Positions 60,877 to 64,000 of a stretch of DNA of 64,000 nucleotides are shown piece after piece. Position 1 is the first letter of the stretch. Every line of letters starts with the position of its first letter. Under the pieces are notes generated by a model. It searched no databases. It saw nothing but the letters and a program-made list of their open reading frames with translations, and was not told the origin of the DNA. This DNA comes from Craterostigma plantagineum (Eukaryota > Streptophyta > Magnoliopsida > Lamiales > Linderniaceae), in NCBI GenBank assembly GCA_027422505.1, contig JAPQWV010000626.1:248001-312000 (forward strand), given 5' to 3'. A program made the translations under genes and the position numbers.

Positions 60877-61359
60877 TCGAACTTAGCAAGTGAGTCGACT
60901 AGGTGGTGAATGTTGGTGACGTGATTATCCTTTAGGTTAAGCAAACTATCATTACTCACTTCTGAAAATAACTTTAAGGCTTCCACGTGTGTTCCAAAAC
61001 ATTTGATTTGATGGATAACTAAAATTATATCTATAGGATTATATTTATCAATTCTATGATGGCTTTGTATGAAAATTTTATTCTCAAAGGCAAGGTATAT
61101 CACGAAACTTCTTAACTTAATATTTATCTCCTTAAGATTAAGCAACCCAGTTAAATATTTAATTTGGGCCTTATGTTTCTAACAATTCTAAAAAAATTTC
61201 GGTCATATTTTTAATAAAGCTCAATATTTTATTATCTTAGTTTCATCCGAATTTTCGTTCATAAATATTTCTTCAGGAAATTTTATTCCCAACATTTTCT
61301 TCGCTAATTATCTTGAAATTTCCTATCGTAATCCCGCTTTAAAATTTGCGGGTATTACA
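58618..61359 (-). repeat. Gypsy LTR7 (2742 bp), outer end of the array
   Basis: This is the last LTR in window order and the outermost 5' LTR of the array in element orientation. It ends at GGGTATTACA and is followed directly by TTACG and Copia-A coding sequence. It resembles LTR6 and LTR1 and has (TA)18. The outer pair LTR1/LTR7 should descend from the two LTRs of the founding insertion. Confidence 0.93.
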
Positions 61360-61364
61360 TTACG
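61360..61364. repeat. Target-site duplication TTACG, right copy
   Basis: It matches 9270-9274 and closes the array insertion. Confidence 0.92.
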
Positions 61365-61781
61365 CTCAACGGTGGAGCAGTGTCTTGGAAAAGTTCCAAA
61401 GAGAGCACTACTGCAGATTCCACAGCAGAGTATATAGCGGCTTCAGAGGCAGCTAAGGAAGGTGTTTGGATGAGAAAGTTCTTGGAAGAACTTGGTGTCG
61501 TTTCTGTAGCAGATAGGCCATTGCCATTGTGGTGTGACAATAATGGCGCTATTGCTCAGGCGAAAGAACCGAAATCTCACAGCAGGTCCAAACATATAGA
61601 AAGAAAGTACCACGTGTTACGTGGATTCGTTGAGAATGGCTAGTAGCCGTGCAGAAGATGGCGCGCGGAAAACGTGGCCGACCCGTTCTTCAAGCCTCTA
61701 TCACAGGCAGTGCTGGCTAGACATCTCGAAAAGATTGGTATTAGATACTGCAGCGCATGGTACTGAGTGCAAGTGGGAGAT
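61360..61781 (+). pseudogene. Copia-A pol: RNase H and C-terminus
   Basis: This continues the coding sequence interrupted at 9274: LNGGAVSWKSSKESTTADST, AEYIAASEAAKEGVWMRKFL, LPLWCDNNGAIAQAKEPKSH and SKHIERKYHVLRGFVENG. The first catalytic carboxylates lie in the piece left of the array; the TAEY and CDNN acidic residues lie here. A TAG at 61641-61643 ends the frame early. The remaining C-terminus is legible out of phase (ENVADPFFKPLSQAVLARH, about 61665-61720; normally VADPFTKPL). A purine tract, AAGTGGGAGA (61771-61780), then precedes the LTR. The sequence fits the Tork/Angela group. Confidence 0.88.
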
Positions 61782-63630
61782 TATTAGGAATATGCCCTCG
61801 AATGCTATACGAGGATTAGATTGTATAGGGCATTAGATTATTTATCATTCGACCTCTTGTGTAATAAGATATTTCGTGTGTTTAATGAAAGGCATTGTTC
61901 GTTTATTGGATATAAGAGTTCTTTACTTAGCATCCGGTAAAGCAATAAATGAACAAATCCAAATGTGTCGAGTTGAGTCACTGTTCTCGATGGGTACGAG
62001 AGAGGAAGGCACCAACGGACTCTTAACCTCGAACATTAAAAGTCCGTTAGCCTGAGGCTCCAGTTGGGTGCTGGATAACCGATCACGGCTTATTTGTCGA
62101 TGACCTAACGTGTGACGATATCCTAGTTGGAAGCAGAGGTCATGACTTGTGATACGAATCGAATCAAGGGATTGACTCGTTTCATGGACACTGACTCACG
62201 GGTGGTATGGTTGAACATGGCTTATTACTCAAGCAGTGTCAATGACCGACAACAACACTATAATAGTCTACGTGAACCTTAGACCGAAAGGGGCTTTGAC
62301 GGAGTTGACTTCGAAGTCTCGACTGTCACTGGTTCCCCTCGACCCGATTTGATGTTGCATGGGTTAGCGGGCCAGATGCGGTCTTGATGACAATTTGTGA
62401 TTGCCGGGCTTAGACCGCCGAGTACGGACTCACAGTCTCGCAAGTAATCGAGATAAGTGTCCTATGAGGACGGTGACGGGAAATAACGAAATCCTTGGCC
62501 AATATATTTAACTAATGCATGTGAGATATGGAGGGTAGTGAGTTTGACATAGACCATGGCTCTCACTCAATTGGGACATAGTTGAAGGGTTTATACGTAG
62601 CATTGTTATGTGAGGTTTTGGAATAAAGACTGGATCGAAATTCGCACTCGAATCGAGTTACGGTCCGTTACTGCGGGATTGGCTAGGTAACTACCGGACT
62701 CTTGGATTCCTCCCTTGCCGATTGAGTCGAACCTAGAGAGTCGGGCTTAAAAAGGATCATCAACGTATACTGATAAGGAGAGAAAGTGCTTTGGGCCTTA
62801 ACGGGCCTTGGGCATTGGGCCACGCCTTAATGGGCCTCGGGCCATTCATTGGATCGAAGTTGGACTTGTTATGAAACTAACTTTAAAACATGGGCTTGGC
62901 CAAGAGCTTAATGGGCTTGAGGATAAAATTGGATTTCACCTTAAGCTAATTTCGAAATATGCCTTTGAGTGTATTTTCGGAATTTGCATATTTGATATAA
63001 ATAAATATGGAATAAAATATTTGGAATATTATTTATTAATTTCGAAACTAATCCAGGATTAAGTTTCGAATTCCATACCATATTTAAATATACTTATTTT
63101 GACTTGGTATTTAAGTTAGTTTTCCAATAATATCAAGTTTCCTTAAGTTTGGATTTGGAATTCAAAAGAGAGTAAGATTTGGCAAAAATCTCCCACTCTT
63201 TAAGGACAATGATATCGAAATCCAAGCCTTTAAATAGGCTAAGAATTTCGTGCTCCAAAGGTAGAGAAAAAAGAAGTGATTTTCGAAATCAACCAAAGGC
63301 ACAAAACACACACCGAACGCATACACGTTTCTCCCACGCGACGGCTCAGTTCTCTCTAGCCATCTTTAGAGAACTGATTCCGTAGTACACTGCGAGGTCG
63401 GCGTGACGATCTAGTGCCATCCACCACCATCGATGAAGTCTTGAAGAAAAGGACGAGGAGCTGCCACTCGCGTCAACGGTTATTCTCTACGGGTTTGACC
63501 CGCCCTATTGCATGTCTATGTGTTACTATTCTGATCCGAGCTACGAGGGCAATCGGAGAACCCGGAAAATTTTTATTCCGCACCGTTCCCGGGGACATGG
63601 GGTATCTGGGAGACACCGGGTAACCCAACA
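61782..63630 (+). repeat. Probable Copia-A 3' LTR (about 1.85 kb)
   Basis: It starts at TATTAGGAATATGCCC just after the purine tract (probably an original TGTTAGG with one changed base) and ends at GGGTAACCCAACA (63630). No partner LTR is in the window, so the limits rest on the terminal motifs and the abrupt change to minisatellite DNA. TTTAAATAGG near 63229 is a candidate TATA box. There are no credible ORFs. Confidence 0.65.
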
Positions 63631-63635
63631 CCAAT

Positions 63636-64000
63636 GAGGTACTGTAATATATGCCAATTTGGTATTGTAATATATGATAACAAGGTACCGTAATGCCAAC
63701 AAGGTACTGCAATTTATGACAACAAGGTATAGTAATATATACCAACAAGGTACTGCAATATATGCCAATTTGGTACTGTAATATATGACAACAAGGTACT
63801 ATAATATATGCCAAACAAGGTCCCGTAATATATGCCAACAAGGTACCGTAATATATGACAACAATGTACTGTAATATTTGCCAATTTGATACTGTAATAT
63901 ATGCCAACACGGTACCGTATTATATGCCAACAAAGTAGTGTAATATATATCAACAAGGTACTGTAATATATGAAAATAAGGTACAGTAAACATACCATAG
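63636..64000. repeat. Minisatellite, unit about 23 bp, to the window edge
   Basis: About 16 imperfect units of AAGGTACTGTAATATATGMC (followed by AAC or AAT) run to the last base. Units vary at single sites (GTACCG, GTACTA, CCAATTTGG variants), so the array is not fresh. It starts within about five bases of the Copia-A LTR end; CCAAT (63631-63635) may be the target duplication. Confidence 0.85.

Larger units (their letters stand above)
9275..61359 (-). mobile_element. Tandem array of gag-only Ty3/gypsy (TR-GAG) elements
   Basis: Seven LTRs alternate with six internal regions: LTR1 9275-12003, LTR2 15313-18068, LTR3 stub 19692-19775, LTR4 45556-48322, LTR5 49948-52650, LTR6 54248-56993 and LTR7 58618-61359. 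Each internal region starts (minus strand) with GGTGGTATCAGAGC as primer-binding site and ends with the purine tract AAGGAGGGAAGGA before the next LTR. Complete internal regions are about 1.62 kb and encode only gag, with no protease, reverse transcriptase or integrase. A single TTACG duplication brackets the whole block, so one insertion was later multiplied by LTR-mediated unequal exchange. Long LTRs and the Retrotrans_gag sequence suggest a Tekay/Del chromovirus ancestor. Confidence 0.9.
8610..63630 (+). mobile_element. Copia-A: oldest host element, split by Copia-L and by the gypsy array
   Basis: A Tork/Angela-like Copia element survives in two pieces. They are reverse transcriptase/RNase H at 8610-9274, and RNase H through the 3' LTR at 61360-63630. 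The two coding pieces join in phase across the array (GFVFT then LNGGAVSWKSSK) when one copy of the TTACG duplication is removed, so they were one gene before the insertion. Everything upstream of 8610 lies beyond Copia-L, outside the window. Many stops in the first piece show that it was old. Confidence 0.85.

Noticed and set aside
63473..63998. Minus-strand Tyr/Ile-rich ORFs up to 145 codons at the right end
   Set aside because: They are translations of the 23-bp minisatellite, whose repeats happen to lack stops in some frames.
63636..64000. Possible CRISPR-like array
   Set aside because: Units of about 23 bp are directly contiguous without unique spacers, in a plant retrotransposon context. 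It is a tandem minisatellite.

Overview
This window is plant nuclear DNA, most likely from a dicot with a repeat-rich genome, and it consists almost entirely of nested LTR retrotransposons. I see no host gene, tRNA, rRNA or CRISPR array. Evidence for a plant: Copia elements with UBN2-type gag and YVDD reverse transcriptase, primer-binding sites matching plant initiator-Met tRNA (TGGTATCAGAGC), Sirevirus-type third ORFs with multiple polypurine tracts, and a Ty3/gypsy gag resembling the Tekay/Del chromoviruses. Names such as Copia-A are mine.

Layout. (1) 1-8609, minus strand: Copia-L, a decayed Sirevirus-like Copia element cut by the left edge. Its gag carries a 1.4-kb tandem duplication and an inverted gag piece from a relative. 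It sits in the pol gene of (2) Copia-A, a degenerate plus-strand Tork/Angela-like element whose pol is present as 8610-9274 and 61360-61770 and whose 3' LTR probably spans 61782-63630. (3) 9275-61359, minus strand: a 52-kb insertion into the RNase H region of Copia-A, flanked by the 5-bp duplication TTACG. It is a chain of gypsy LTRs (six full, one 84-bp stub, each about 2.7 kb) alternating with internal regions of about 1.62 kb that encode gag only. This is the TR-GAG type of non-autonomous element. Only the outer ends carry a target-site duplication, so the chain grew by unequal recombination. (4) 19771-44485, minus strand: Copia-B, a Sirevirus with an intact 512-codon third ORF, inserted in one gypsy gag. 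A solo LTR of Copia-B lies at exactly the same gag position in another gypsy copy (12562-14241), showing that the insertion was duplicated with the array. (5) 28273-42166, plus strand: Copia-C, a 13.9-kb Sirevirus-like element inserted in the gag of Copia-B, with TSD CAAGT and LTRs differing at 2 of 295 positions. It is the youngest layer. (6) 63636-64000: a roughly 23-bp minisatellite that reaches the right edge.

Functionally these are parasites at different stages of decay. Copia-C has nearly complete gag, protease, integrase, reverse transcriptase and RNase H, but with a nonsense codon in gag, a frameshift in pol and a broken ORF3. Copia-B has several pol frameshifts but an open ORF3. The gypsy copies have no pol and would depend on an autonomous relative; every copy also shares one in-frame TGA in gag. 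The nesting order (Copia-A, then gypsy array, then Copia-B, then Copia-C) gives a relative history of the locus.
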